From positions 186,001-250,000 of the forward strand of contig NZ_JANHAW010000002.1 of NCBI RefSeq assembly GCF_024464595.1: a stretch of DNA of 64,000 bases. The letters are read 5' to 3'. Both the position numbers and the translations under genes were made by a program. This stretch comes from Halobellus litoreus (lineage in GTDB: Archaea; Halobacteriota; Halobacteria; Halobacteriales; Haloferacaceae). This document shows, piece after piece, positions 52,475 to 61,941 of this stretch (positions are counted from its first letter, which is position 1; each line of letters opens with the position of its first letter). Under the pieces are notes generated by a model. The model worked only from the letters and a program-made list of their open reading frames with translations, was not told the DNA's origin and ran no database searches.

Positions 52475-54382
52475 TTAATCACTCGCTGCGGGGACGAACT
52501 TGGTCTCGTGGCCGGGCAGCGTCCCGTCCTCGACGATGCTGGTGACGAACCCGTCGACGATCTCTTCGGGCTCGAAGGGGTTGCCGTTGTACTTCAGGAG
52601 GCTCGAGAGCTTCTCGCCGAAGCGACCGAGCTCCTTCTGCGTCAGACCGCGGAACTGCGCCGACGCGTTCATCTCGATGACGAGCACCTCGTCGACGCTC
52701 TGGATGAACTCGGTGACCTCCTCGACCGGATACGGTGCGAGTTCGGAGACGCCGAGCATCTTCACAGAATGGCCCGACTCGTTCAGCCGGTCGACGGCCT
52801 CTTCGGCGGTCCCCTGCTGGGAGCCGAACGTCATAATCCCGTACTCGGCCTCTTCGGGGCCGTAGTGGGTGTTCGTTCCCTCGTCGCCGTCGAGGTCGGC
52901 GCGGATCGCGTCCATCTTCTGCATCCGCCGGTCGACCTGATTGACGCGGTTGTCGGGGTCCTCCGAGATGTGACCGGCGGGCATGTGTTCGTTACCGGTC
53001 GCGAGGTACCGTCCGCCCTTCTGTCCGGGGATCGACCGCGGGCTCACGCCGTCGTCGACGTCGTACTGGAAGCGGTTGTACTTCCCGGAGGGATCGTGCG
53101 GCGCGTCCGCCAGATCGGCCTCGGCGATGACCGAACCGAGGTCCGGGTTCGGCTCCTCGTCGAAGACGCTCGCGGGGATGTTCCGCATCTCGCCGCCGTT
53201 CTTCTGGTCGTAGAGGACGATCGACGGGATCTGGTACTCGTAGGCGATCTGGAACGCCCGCCGCGTCTGCCTGTACGCTTCCTCCGCGTCCGCCGGTGCG
53301 AAGACGACCCGATGAGAGTCCCCCTGAGACGTGTACAAGACGTGTTCGAGGTCGGCCTGTTCCGGCTTCGTCGGCATTCCGGTCGATGGACCGGCGCGCA
53401 TCGCCTCGACGAGGACGACCGGCGTTTCGGTCATCTCAGCGAGGCCGAGCGGTTCCGACATCAGCGCGAAGCCGCCGCCTGAGGACCCCGACATCGCCTT
53501 GACGCCGGCGTGAGAGGCACCGACCGCGAGCGCCGCTGCCGCGATCTCGTCTTCGACCTGCTCGGAGATCCCGCCGACCTCCGGGAGGTTCTGCGACATA
53601 ATCGTGAAGACCTCCGTCCACGGCGTCATCGGGTAGCCGGCGATGAAGCGACAGCCCTCGTCGAGCGCGCCGTAGGCGATGGAGTCGGAGCCGGAGATGA
53701 GCACCTGTTCCTCGTCGTGCTCGCCCTCCGGCACCGATACGTCGGGGGCGTCGGCGTCGTACTCTTCGAGGACGGTCTCGTAGGCGTCGTCGAACACCGA
53801 CATATTCGGCTCGAACACCTTCTCCGGCATCGAGTCCTCCATCAGGCTCTTGATGACGTCGGGTTCGATCCCGGCGATGGCACAGGTGACCGCGACGCCC
53901 GCGGTGTTCCGCATCACTTCGCGGCCGTGTTCGCGGGCCATCGTTCGGAGGTCGATATCGTAGACGTGCCACCCGTTCTCCTCGACCCGCTCGTCGAAGT
54001 CCGGGATGTCGTCGGTGTCGAGCAGCCCCGAGTCGTAGACGATGACGCCGCCCTCGTCGAGGTCCGCGAGGTTCTCCGACAGGGGTTTTACCTCCTCGTT
54101 GCCGTAATAGGCGTTCTCCTGGGGATTCCGAGCGAAGGAGTCGCCCAGCGCGAGGAGGAAGTTGTACCCGTCGCCGCGCGACTTGACTGGGTCCGACGAG
54201 ACCCGAACCTCCGTGTAGGTGTGGCCGCCGCGGATGCGTGACGGGTAGTGACGATGCGTGAATACGTGTAGGCCCGCTCGCATCAGGGCCTTCGCGAAAT
54301 TCTGGCTCGTCGAGGCGATTCCGTCGCCGGAACCACCCGCGATTCGCCAGATGAGTTCGTCGTCAGTCATATCTGAGCTCAC
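52475..54382 (-). CDS. porA: 2-oxoacid (probably pyruvate):ferredoxin oxidoreductase, alpha subunit with fused gamma domain
   Basis: A 635-residue subunit. The N-terminal 190 residues are the gamma domain (IAGGSGDGIASTSQNFAKAL, RIRGGHTYTEVR), fused ahead of the alpha domain (ISGSDSIAYGALDEGCRFIA, YPMTPWTEV, SGSSGGGFALMSE). With PorB it oxidatively decarboxylates pyruvate to acetyl-CoA, reducing ferredoxin, in place of pyruvate dehydrogenase. Length supports Por over Kor. The promoter contains a CCGAAAACTTTCGG palindrome. Confidence 0.85.
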   Translation of the reverse strand: MSSDMTDDELIWRIAGGSGDGIASTSQNFAKALMRAGLHVFTHRHYPSRIRGGHTYTEVRVSSDPVKSRGDGYNFLLALGDSFARNPQENAYYGNEEVKPLSENLADLDEGGVIVYDSGLLDTDDIPDFDERVEENGWHVYDIDLRTMAREHGREVMRNTAGVAVTCAIAGIEPDVIKSLMEDSMPEKVFEPNMSVFDDAYETVLEEYDADAPDVSVPEGEHDEEQVLISGSDSIAYGALDEGCRFIAGYPMTPWTEVFTIMSQNLPEVGGISEQVEDEIAAAALAVGASHAGVKAMSGSSGGGFALMSEPLGLAEMTETPVVLVEAMRAGPSTGMPTKPEQADLEHVLYTSQGDSHRVVFAPADAEEAYRQTRRAFQIAYEYQIPSIVLYDQKNGGEMRNIPASVFDEEPNPDLGSVIAEADLADAPHDPSGKYNRFQYDVDDGVSPRSIPGQKGGRYLATGNEHMPAGHISEDPDNRVNQVDRRMQKMDAIRADLDGDEGTNTHYGPEEAEYGIMTFGSQQGTAEEAVDRLNESGHSVKMLGVSELAPYPVEEVTEFIQSVDEVLVIEMNASAQFRGLTQKELGRFGEKLSSLLKYNGNPFEPEEIVDGFVTSIVEDGTLPGHETKFVPAASD

Positions 54383-54400
54383 GGCCCGTGTGGGCCACTA

Positions 54401-54414
54401 CCGAAAACTTTCGG
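54401..54414. promoter_or_regulatory. Palindrome CCGAAA-AC-TTTCGG at the porA promoter
   Basis: Six-base arms with a two-base spacer, 19 bases upstream of the porA ATG. It lies near the expected transcription start set by the TATA-like TTTAAT at about 54425. Related half sites flank the lrp gene's promoter. It is a candidate Lrp operator. Confidence 0.5.
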
Positions 54415-54705
54415 AAGGAATCGATTAAAGCCTTTGCTATAAGTTACCAAGGAAAGATGATGATGTTCCTAATATGTGTCCACAACACACGAAATATTTG
54501 TATTTAGTATTCATACGACCAGCTTCACCCCTCATATTTTAACGCGTTCGAATCACAGCCACAAAGCTTACGTATAACAGCACAACGGGCGCTGCGATAC
54601 TCGCGGCTTTCTCGGTTGTTTTTGAGATTATCGGAGGGGCGTCCGATATATCCGCACTGCGCTGTTCACCCGCGAGTAGCGAAGATAGCCCCCCGTTGTG
54701 GGTAC
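54415..54705. other. AT-rich interval with possible gene remnant
   Basis: Unusually AT-rich for this genome (54420-54660). Besides the porA promoter, the minus strand at about 54540-54700 keeps an open frame without an ATG or suitable GTG start. Its end reads like a C-terminal membrane helix (AAPVVLLYVSFVAVIRTR). This suggests a decayed or truncated membrane-protein gene. No repeats or transposase motifs are visible. Confidence 0.4.
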
Positions 54706-55857
54706 CTACTCGTTGTCGGGACTCGACGGATGGTAGTCGGTGTCGTACTCGCCGGGTTCGTCGTCGAGGCGGTCGGGGTTTATCCGTCCGCCCAGGAGCA
54801 TAAAGTCGAGGATCGTGAGGTTGAGCATCGCCTCGACGACCGGCACCGCGCGCGGCGGAAGTACGGGGTCGTGGCGACCGACGACCTGGATCTCCTTCTC
54901 CTCGCCGGTCTCCCAGTCGACCGTCTTCTGCTTCTTCGGGATCGAGGTCGGCGCGTGCCAGGTGACCTCGCCGTAGATCGGCTGCCCGGTCGTGATGCCG
55001 CCCTGGAGGCCACCGTGTTTGTTGCCCTCGGGGACCGGGTCGCCGTCGGAGTCGAACTCCCAGTCCTCGTTTCTGTCCTTGCCGGCCCACTCGCGGGCCT
55101 CCTTCCCGAGCCCGAACTCGAAGGCGGTCGTCGCCGGGATCGACATCATCGCCTGGCCGAGTCGGGACGGGAACGAGTCGAACCGCGGTGCGCCGAGTCC
55201 GCGGGGGACGCCCCGCGCCTCGAAGTAGATCGATCCGCCGATGGAGTCGCCGGCCTCCTGGTACTCGTCGATCAGCTCGCGCATCTCCTCGGCGGTCTCG
55301 GGGTCGGCGCATCGAACCGGGTTCTCCTCGCTGTGTTCGAGCATCTGCTCGAAACTGACGTCGGGTGCTTCGATGTCGTCTATCTGATTCACGTGCGCCT
55401 TCACCCGAACGTCCTCGGTCTCCAAGATCTTCTTCGCGATGGCGCCCGCGGCGACCCAGTTCACCGTCTCGCGCGCCGAGGAGCGCCCGCCGCCGCCCCA
55501 GTTGCGCGTGCCGAACTTCGCCGAGTAGGTGAAGTCGCCGTGACTCGGGCGCGGGGCCGTCACGTACGGTTCGTACTTCCCCGAACGGGCGTCCTTGTTC
55601 TCGATGACCATCCCGATCGGGGTCCCAGTCGTGTACCCGTCCTGCGTCCCGGAGTTGATCGAGACCGCGTCGGGTTCGCCCCTCGAAGTCGTGATCATCG
55701 ACTGGCCCGGCTTTCGTCTGTCCAGTTCCGCCTGGACGTCGTCCTCGTCGAGTTCGAGCCCGGCCGGACAGCCCGACACCGTCACGCCCATCGCGTCGCC
55801 GTGGCTCTCGCCGTAGGTGGTGACCTGGAAGAGCCGGCCGAATCGGTTCCCGTTCAT
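54706..55857 (-). CDS. aroC: Chorismate synthase
   Basis: A 383-residue FMN-dependent enzyme converting EPSP to chorismate. The signatures are GRLFQVTTYGESHGDAMG, FGTRNWGGGGRSSARETVN and the C-terminal GRHDPVLPPRAVPVVEAM. It completes the shikimate pathway; EPSP synthase, the preceding step, is encoded 0.7 kb away on the same strand with a flavin-binding-type gene between on the other strand. Confidence 0.96.
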   Translation of the reverse strand: MNGNRFGRLFQVTTYGESHGDAMGVTVSGCPAGLELDEDDVQAELDRRKPGQSMITTSRGEPDAVSINSGTQDGYTTGTPIGMVIENKDARSGKYEPYVTAPRPSHGDFTYSAKFGTRNWGGGGRSSARETVNWVAAGAIAKKILETEDVRVKAHVNQIDDIEAPDVSFEQMLEHSEENPVRCADPETAEEMRELIDEYQEAGDSIGGSIYFEARGVPRGLGAPRFDSFPSRLGQAMMSIPATTAFEFGLGKEAREWAGKDRNEDWEFDSDGDPVPEGNKHGGLQGGITTGQPIYGEVTWHAPTSIPKKQKTVDWETGEEKEIQVVGRHDPVLPPRAVPVVEAMLNLTILDFMLLGGRINPDRLDDEPGEYDTDYHPSSPDNE

Positions 55858-56001
55858 TACCTCGCCGTCGTGGTTCCGGGCATATATACGTTGCAGAAAG
55901 CCGCAATCGGCGGGCGTCGAGACGAACGTACGCCCCGACTGGGGGAACGAATATGCGGCGCGCCCACGAAAGACACGTTACGGGACCTCCCGGAGCCTCG
56001 C

Positions 56002-56463
56002 ATGGACAACATCGAATACGCGTACACTCTCGGAATGGACGACGCGGCGGTCGAAGAGCGACTGGAGACGGCCGAGACGGGCGTGCTCGCCCTCTCGGAC
56101 GGGGACGACAGCTACGCGATTCCGCTCGCGCACTACTACGACGGCGAACGGCTCTACTTCCGACTCGGCGTCACCGACGGGAGTCGGAAACAGCAGTACC
56201 TCGAGACGACGGACACCGCGTCCTACGTCCTCTACGGGACCGAGGACACCGACGATCCGCGCGGGATCGACTCCTGGAGCGTCCTCGTCACCGGCCACCT
56301 CACCGAACTCCCGGAATCCGAATACGAGCGGTTCGACACCGCCGAAATAAACCGCGCGTTCTCGCCGATCCGGGTATTCGACGAGGACGTCGAAGAGATG
56401 GACATCGTCATCGTCGAACTCGAAATCGAGTCGATCACCGGACGACACACCTCGGACGCGTAG
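56002..56463 (+). CDS. Pyridoxamine 5'-phosphate oxidase-like FMN-binding protein
   Basis: A 153-residue split-barrel protein beginning MDNIEYAYTLGMDDAAVEER. The YAIPLAHYYDGERLYFRLG and SWSVLVTGHL segments match the PPOX/nitroimidazole-resistance-like family common in haloarchaea. It probably binds FMN or F420; substrate unknown. Its stop directly precedes an array of 25-base tandem repeats shared with the convergent aroA end. Confidence 0.82.
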   Translation: MDNIEYAYTLGMDDAAVEERLETAETGVLALSDGDDSYAIPLAHYYDGERLYFRLGVTDGSRKQQYLETTDTASYVLYGTEDTDDPRGIDSWSVLVTGHLTELPESEYERFDTAEINRAFSPIRVFDEDVEEMDIVIVELEIESITGRHTSDA

Positions 56464-56563
56464 TCGGCGGGAACGCCGGCCGAACCGTTCGGCGAGACCG
56501 CCGGCCGGACCGTTCGGCGAGACCGCCAGTCGAACTACTCGGCGGGAACGCCTGCCGAACTAC
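56464..56563. repeat. Four 25-bp tandem repeats with hairpin cores
   Basis: Units at 56464, 56489, 56514 and 56539, each starting TCGGCG. Every unit holds a GGCG/CGCC stem around a four-base loop: GGAA in units 1 and 4, AGAC in units 2 and 3. They fill the space between two convergent stop codons, with the last unit running over the aroA stop (56560-56562). A termination or transcript-stability role is plausible. Confidence 0.85.
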
Positions 56564-57861
56564 TCGGTGCGCTCGACGTCGACGCCGAGCGACGCCATCG
56601 CGTCGAAGAAGTCGGGGAACGACACGTCGACGTGCTCGCCGCCCTCGATGACGGTCTCGCCGTCGGCGACGAGGCCGGCGACCGCGAGCGACATCACGAT
56701 CCGATGGTCCGCGCGGCCATCGACGCGGGCCCCGACGAGATCGGTCTCGCTGCCGTGGATCGTCAGGCGGTCCGCCTCTTCGGTGACCGACGCGCCCATC
56801 TTCGTCAGCTCCTCGGCCATCGCGCTCACGCGGTCGGTCTCCTTGTAGCGGACGTGCTCGCAGTTCTCGATGACGGTGTCGCCGTCGGCGACGGCCCCGA
56901 GCGCGGCGATGGTCGGGAGCAGGTCGGGCGTGTCGCCGACGTCGACGGTCGTCCCCGACAGCGACGACCGCGGAACGGTGATCTCGCCGGCCTCGCGGTC
57001 CCACTCGATCGACGCCCCCATCGATTCGAGGATTGCCACGATGGCGCTGTCGCCCTGCGCGCTCGGTCGCGCGCCCTCGACGACCACGGATTTACCGTCC
57101 GCCGCGGCGACCGCGCCCGCGGCGAGCAGATACGACATCGACGAGAAGTCCCCGGGGACGGCGTACTCGCCGCCGACCGGGTCGTAGGACTGTCCGCCGG
57201 GAACGGCAAAGCCTTCGGCCGTCCGCTCGGCCTCGATGCCGAAGTCCCGGAGGACTTCCAGCGTGATGTCGACGTACGGCGCGGACTTCAGCTCCGTCTC
57301 CAGATCGATCTCGATCCCCTCGTCGGTGACCGCGCCGGCCATCAGCAACGCGGTGATGTACTGCGAGGAGACGTCCCCCGGGATCGACACCCTTCCGCCG
57401 CCGGTGTCGCCGCCGACCACGAGGGGCGCCTGCCCGTTGCCGCGCGTCGACTCCGCGCGCCCGCCGAGCTGGTCGATGGCGTCGAGCAGGGGCCCTTGCG
57501 GTCGCGAACGGAGGGAGTCGTCGCCGGTGAAGACGCAGAGGCCGTCGGCGAGCGCGCCGCACGCGGTGACGAGGCGCGTCGTCGTCCCGGAGTTCGCGCA
57601 GTCGACGACGTCGTCCGGGACGCCCGGTCGACCGTCGAAGCCCGAGATTTCGAGCCGCGAGTCGTCGCCGGAGCGGTCGACTGACCCGCCGAAGGCTTCC
57701 ACCGCGCGCATCGTCGCGCGGGTGTCGGCGCTCACGAGCGGGTCGGACACGACGGCCTCGCCGCCGTAGCCGGCCGCGAGGATCGCTCGGTGCGTGTAGC
57801 TCTTCGAGGGCGGCGCGCGGACCCGCCCCTCGACGCGCGACTGCGAGATGGTGACGTCCAT
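56560..57861 (-). CDS. aroA: 3-phosphoshikimate 1-carboxyvinyltransferase (EPSP synthase)
   Basis: A 433-residue enzyme of the shikimate pathway. The signatures are [25 protein letters not shown], the loop [10 protein letters not shown] and the C-terminal [13 protein letters not shown] and [15 protein letters not shown]. It joins shikimate-3-phosphate and phosphoenolpyruvate. Its 3' end runs into a 25-base tandem repeat array. Confidence 0.95.
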   Translation of the reverse strand: MDVTISQSRVEGRVRAPPSKSYTHRAILAAGYGGEAVVSDPLVSADTRATMRAVEAFGGSVDRSGDDSRLEISGFDGRPGVPDDVVDCANSGTTTRLVTACGALADGLCVFTGDDSLRSRPQGPLLDAIDQLGGRAESTRGNGQAPLVVGGDTGGGRVSIPGDVSSQYITALLMAGAVTDEGIEIDLETELKSAPYVDITLEVLRDFGIEAERTAEGFAVPGGQSYDPVGGEYAVPGDFSSMSYLLAAGAVAAADGKSVVVEGARPSAQGDSAIVAILESMGASIEWDREAGEITVPRSSLSGTTVDVGDTPDLLPTIAALGAVADGDTVIENCEHVRYKETDRVSAMAEELTKMGASVTEEADRLTIHGSETDLVGARVDGRADHRIVMSLAVAGLVADGETVIEGGEHVDVSFPDFFDAMASLGVDVERTE

Positions 57862-57940
57862 ACGGGTCGTTCTCGGTGGCGGGGGTATGATACTTACTGT
57901 CGGCGGCCTCGTCGCGGCCGCGCGGGAATCGCTCGTCGCG

Positions 57941-59167
57941 TCAGCGACGCGTCGCCAGCAGCGCGGCCGCCGCGAGGGCGGCGAGCGTCACAACCGGGCC
58001 GAACCCGGGCGAGTCGGCCGCGGTCGTCGGCGACGGCTCGGTGACCGTCTCGACTGTCGTCTGCGGTTCCGACGTCTGCTCCGCGCCGGCAGTCGCCGTC
58101 GATTCCTCGGACTGGAGCCTCCGGTACTCCGCGTAGGCCTCGGGGTGGACGTTCTCTAGGATCGTCTCGGCGGCTTGCACTGACCGCGGTGCGGGCTGCT
58201 GGAGCAGGTTCGTGTCGATGCGGATCACGTTGTCCTCCTGCACTGCGGTCGTACGCTCGTAGGCCGGCGTGTCGGGGATCGAACTCCCCGTCGGCGCGAC
58301 GATCCACTCGGGGTTGATCCGAACGACCGCCTCGTCGTTGATCATCTGGAAGCCGGTGAAATCCTCCGCAGCGCCGTTCTGCAGGCCACCGGTGGTCATC
58401 ACGTCGCCGATGAAGGTGTTCGCGCCGGAAGTGTAGCCGTAGAAGACGTTGAGTCCGACCGGTCGATCCGTCCCGTCGAGCGCCCGTTCCATATCGTCCA
58501 CCGACTGGCGGATCTCCGCGGCGCGCTCGACGCCCGCGTCGCAGTTTCCGGTGAGTCGGCCGATCCGCTCGGTCTTGTCGGCGACGAACTCGAGCGACTC
58601 CGGCTGGCCGAATACGTACACGGGGACGCCGGTATCCCGGATCTGCTCGACCCGTTCGGCGGCAGCGCCGTAGGAACTGTTCGGGACGAGAACGAGGTCG
58701 GGGCTGGCGTTCAGCACCGTCTCCACGCTCGGCCCGCCGGCCCCGGAGACGTTCGCCCGCTTGTCTGCCCCCTCCAGGTACGAGGCGTACTGGGAGACGC
58801 CGACAACCTCGTCTCGCGCGCCAATCTCCCACATCGTCTGGGCGGCGCTCGGGTTGAGGGTCACGACCCGGTCGGGGTCGGATTCGATCGCCACGTCGGC
58901 CCCCGTGGCGTCAGTCGTCTCGTACGGGAACGTGCAGGTCGCGGTGCTGGAGTCGGTACCGGAGTCGGACCCGGAGTCCGACTGGTGATCCTGCGGCGGT
59001 GCGTCGTTGAGGGCGTCGACGCCGCTCTCCGGAGTCGTGACGTCGCCGGCGGCGACTGCTGCGGAACCACCGGACGGGTCGACCGTCGCGCCCGCGGTAG
59101 GTGCGACCGCCGTACCGAGCGCGGCGACGACCAGTAGCACCGAGAGAACGACTGCGCTGCGTTGCAT
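57941..59167 (-). CDS. ABC transporter substrate-binding protein, BtuF-like, PGF-CTERM anchored
   Basis: A 408-residue surface protein. A Sec-type signal peptide (residues 1-27) precedes a threonine/serine/acidic linker, a BtuF/FepB-type periplasmic-binding fold ([38 protein letters not shown]), a second linker, and a C-terminal PGF motif with helix ([19 protein letters not shown]) for archaeosortase processing. It captures a corrinoid, siderophore or heme. The gene is divergent from its permease and ATPase. Confidence 0.87.
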   Translation of the reverse strand: MQRSAVVLSVLLVVAALGTAVAPTAGATVDPSGGSAAVAAGDVTTPESGVDALNDAPPQDHQSDSGSDSGTDSSTATCTFPYETTDATGADVAIESDPDRVVTLNPSAAQTMWEIGARDEVVGVSQYASYLEGADKRANVSGAGGPSVETVLNASPDLVLVPNSSYGAAAERVEQIRDTGVPVYVFGQPESLEFVADKTERIGRLTGNCDAGVERAAEIRQSVDDMERALDGTDRPVGLNVFYGYTSGANTFIGDVMTTGGLQNGAAEDFTGFQMINDEAVVRINPEWIVAPTGSSIPDTPAYERTTAVQEDNVIRIDTNLLQQPAPRSVQAAETILENVHPEAYAEYRRLQSEESTATAGAEQTSEPQTTVETVTEPSPTTAADSPGFGPVVTLAALAAAALLATRR

Positions 59168-59189
59168 ACACCCCGATCCACGCTATTGC

Positions 59190-59229
59190 AACAAGTATTT
59201 GCCTAATCCAACTGAGGTTGAGATACTCG
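59190..59229. promoter_or_regulatory. Divergent promoter with partial iron box
   Basis: Between the binding-protein and permease genes (61 bases), AAGTATTTGCCTAATCC shares the 12 bases TTTGCCTAATCC with the palindromic iron box at 38698. The other half is degenerate. TATA-like elements for both directions overlap here, about 25-30 bases from each start, so one bound regulator could control the whole system. Confidence 0.5.
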
Positions 59230-60248
59230 TGGGCATTCGAACACGCACCGTCGGCTGGTCGGGAGCCCTCCTTGGCGCACTCGTAGCCGTCGTCGTCGCC
59301 AGCGCCGGCATCGGCCCGGTGTCGATCCCGCCGGCGACGGTCGCGAAGGCGCTGCTCTCGGCGGACCCGCTCCCGTTCGCCTTCGACGTGGGACGGACGC
59401 AGCGGATCATCGTCCGCGACGTCCGCCTCCCGCGGATCGCGCTGGCGGCGTTCGTCGGGTTCGCGCTCGCGACCGCCGGGACCGTGATGCAGGGGTTCTT
59501 CCGGAACCCGATGGCCGATCCGTCGATCATCGGCGTCTCCTCTGGCGCGGCCGTCGGGGCCGTCGCGACCATCGTCCTCCCGTACGCGCTCCCGTTCGGG
59601 CTCGAACTCCAGAGCGCGGCGTTCGTCTCGGCGGTCCTCACCGCGTTCGGCGTCTACCTCATCGGGACCCGGGACGGCCGGACGCCGACCGCGACGCTGC
59701 TCCTGGCCGGCGTGGCGGTCCAGACCTTCCTGGGCGCGATCATCTCGCTCCTGCTCCTTCAGAGCGGGCAGAGCATTCGGCGCGTCGTCTACTGGCTGAT
59801 GGGTCACCTCGGGGGAACGACCTGGGCCGAAGTGCGGGTGATCGCGGTCGTCCTCCCGCCGCTGTTCCTCCTCTTGCTTCTGTACGCCCGCGACCTGAAC
59901 GTCCTGTTGCTCGGCGAGGAGGACGCCCACGCGCTCGGGATCGAGGTCGAGCGGACGAAGCGGCTGTTGCTCGCGGCCTCCAGCGTCGTCACCGCGGCGG
60001 CGGTCGCCGTGACCGGCGTGATCGGCTTCGTCGGGCTGATCGTCCCGCACGCGATGCGCCTCCTGGTCGGACCAGACCACCGGATCCTGCTCCCGACGAG
60101 CGCGCTCGCCGGGGCCTCCTTCCTCGTCGCGACCGACACGCTGGCGCGCTCCGGTCCCACGGAGATCCCGGTCGGCATCGTGACTGCTGCCCTCGGCGCG
60201 CCCTTCTTCCTCTATCTCCTCCGCTCGCGGGAGGTGACGGGGCTGTGA
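59229..60248 (+). CDS. BtuC/FecCD-type ABC transporter permease
   Basis: A 339-residue membrane permease with about ten helices. Typical motifs are [22 protein letters not shown] with the [11 protein letters not shown] signature, and [17 protein letters not shown] start at GTG 59229, the first suitable codon after the promoter; alternatives upstream overlap the divergent promoter. It is coupled to the ATPase by a GTGA overlap. Partner of the BtuF-like protein. Confidence 0.88.
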   Translation: MGIRTRTVGWSGALLGALVAVVVASAGIGPVSIPPATVAKALLSADPLPFAFDVGRTQRIIVRDVRLPRIALAAFVGFALATAGTVMQGFFRNPMADPSIIGVSSGAAVGAVATIVLPYALPFGLELQSAAFVSAVLTAFGVYLIGTRDGRTPTATLLLAGVAVQTFLGAIISLLLLQSGQSIRRVVYWLMGHLGGTTWAEVRVIAVVLPPLFLLLLLYARDLNVLLLGEEDAHALGIEVERTKRLLLAASSVVTAAAVAVTGVIGFVGLIVPHAMRLLVGPDHRILLPTSALAGASFLVATDTLARSGPTEIPVGIVTAALGAPFFLYLLRSREVTGL

Positions 60249-61702
60249 GCGATCGGGTCGGCATCGGCGGCGACGCACGAAACGGCGCCGACGACGTTCC
60301 CAACGGCACCGGCGATGCGAACGACGGACTTGGCGATGCGAACAACGTCGACGGCGACAGCCGGATCAACGCGGACGACCCACTCGTCGGCGTCGACGGT
60401 CTACAGGTCGATCTCGGCGGAAAGACGGTCCTCGACGGCGTCGACGCCGCGATCGATTCCGGCTCCTTCGTCGGCCTCGTCGGTCCCAACGGCGCCGGAA
60501 AGACCACGCTGCTCCGCACGCTCAACGGGGCGCTATCGCCGGCCTCGGGAACGGTCACCGTCGCGGGCGAACGGGTCCACGACCTCTCTTCGAAGGCCGC
60601 CAGCCGGCTCGTCGCGACGGTCCCGCAGGACACGACCGTCGCCTTCGACTTCGACGTCAGGACCGTCGTCGAAATGGGCCGAAACCCGCACCGCTCGCGG
60701 ATCGGCGGGTGGGACGAGGCGGACACCGAGGCCGTCGAGCGCGCGTTCGAGTGGACTGACACCGATCAGTTCGCCGACCGCGGGATCGGGACTCTCTCCG
60801 GCGGGGAGCGCCAGCGCGTCCTCCTCGCGCGGGCGCTCGCTCAGGAGAGCCCGCTGCTCCTCCTGGACGAACCCACCGCGAGCCTCGACATCAACCACCA
60901 GGTCCGGACGCTGGAACTGGTCAGGGAACTCGTCTCCCGCGGGAAGACCGCGGTCGCGGCGATCCACGACCTGAATCTCGCGGCGCAGTACTGCGACGAA
61001 CTCCTCCTGCTCTCCGACGGCGACGTCGCCGCTTCCGGGCCCCCCGAGGCGGTGCTCACCGAAGAGACGCTGAGCGGGGCTTTCGACGCCAACGCCGTCG
61101 TCTCCAGCCATCCAGTCACCGGGTCGGTGTACGTCACCGCCCTCCCGGATGGACGCCGGTCCGGGTCCGCAGCGCCGACCGGACGCGTCCACGTCGTCGG
61201 TGGCGGCGGGACCGCCGCGCGGTACCTCCACGTCCTCGATGCCGCGGGCTACGAGGTGACGGCCGGCGCGCTGAACGAGGGCGACACCGACACCGAGGCG
61301 GCGAGAAGCCTCGCGCTGGACGTCGTGACGGTCGACCCCTTCGCCGGCGTCGACAGCGAGGCCCGCGAGGCGGTCGATGAACGGATCGCCGCCGCCGATT
61401 GCGTCCTCGTCGCCGACGTGGAGGTCGGGGCGGGCAACCTCCCGAATCTCCGCGCCGCGACGAACGCCGACAGCGTCGTCCTCGTCGAGGAGCGCCCGTT
61501 CGCGGACCGAAATTTCGTCGGACCGGAGGCGACACGGGTGTACGAGGCGCTTCGCGCCCGAGGGCGCGTCGTCGAGCCGTCAGCGGTCCCCGCGGCCGTC
61601 GCTGCCGCAGTTTCGGAGTCAGCGCCCGCCGAGTCGTCGACCACCCGGCCGCACCCACCGTCGACGGACGGCGGACGCGGCACTGACGACGGTGATCGAT
61701 AG
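60245..61702 (+). CDS. BtuD/FecE-type ABC ATPase with extra C-terminal domain
   Basis: A 485-residue ATPase, about twice the usual length. A low-complexity N-terminus (residues 8-45, with GDAN repeats) precedes the nucleotide-binding domain: Walker [10 protein letters not shown] (80-88), [20 protein letters not shown]. After about residue 310 an unusual domain follows ([55 protein letters not shown]), resembling a nucleotide- or ligand-binding fold. It drives the transporter; the extra domain may sense the cargo. Confidence 0.85.
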   Translation: MSDRVGIGGDARNGADDVPNGTGDANDGLGDANNVDGDSRINADDPLVGVDGLQVDLGGKTVLDGVDAAIDSGSFVGLVGPNGAGKTTLLRTLNGALSPASGTVTVAGERVHDLSSKAASRLVATVPQDTTVAFDFDVRTVVEMGRNPHRSRIGGWDEADTEAVERAFEWTDTDQFADRGIGTLSGGERQRVLLARALAQESPLLLLDEPTASLDINHQVRTLELVRELVSRGKTAVAAIHDLNLAAQYCDELLLLSDGDVAASGPPEAVLTEETLSGAFDANAVVSSHPVTGSVYVTALPDGRRSGSAAPTGRVHVVGGGGTAARYLHVLDAAGYEVTAGALNEGDTDTEAARSLALDVVTVDPFAGVDSEAREAVDERIAAADCVLVADVEVGAGNLPNLRAATNADSVVLVEERPFADRNFVGPEATRVYEALRARGRVVEPSAVPAAVAAAVSESAPAESSTTRPHPPSTDGGRGTDDGDR

Positions 61703-61941
61703 TACTCCTCGGACGGCGCTTTTGTCCCCCATCGACATACGTCAGTTGGTGAGCACATCCGAACTGTCGTGGCACTGTATCACACGCGTACCGCCCTCAT
61801 CGCGAGTTGACGCGTGTCGAGAGACGTATCGCCTCGGTATTGTGTTCGCACATGGCCGACACATTTTTTTAGGCGCGCCTACAAATACCGTATTGAGAGC
61901 GAGGCGGTGGTACGGTTCTCACCGTCCTCACGTGAAACAAA
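61703..61941. promoter_or_regulatory. tfb promoter region with TTAGGCGCGCCTAC palindrome
   Basis: The 239-base interval holds TTAGGCGCGCCTAC at 61869-61882, whose inner 12 bases TAGGCGCGCCTA are a perfect palindrome and whose arms match the TTAGG-N4-CCTAA iron box at four or five bases each. It lies about 60 bases before the TFB start, next to a TATA-like CAAATAC and a T-run. The rest contains nothing I can assign. Confidence 0.5.

Noticed and set aside
51534-54382. Assignment as 2-oxoglutarate (Kor) rather than pyruvate (Por) oxidoreductase
   Set aside because: Motifs do not separate them, but subunit lengths of 312 and 635 residues fit the haloarchaeal pyruvate enzyme; kept as a stated uncertainty.
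54540-54562. GTTCGAATC resembling a tRNA T-loop
   Set aside because: The flanking bases cannot form a T-stem and no acceptor or anticodon arms are present nearby.
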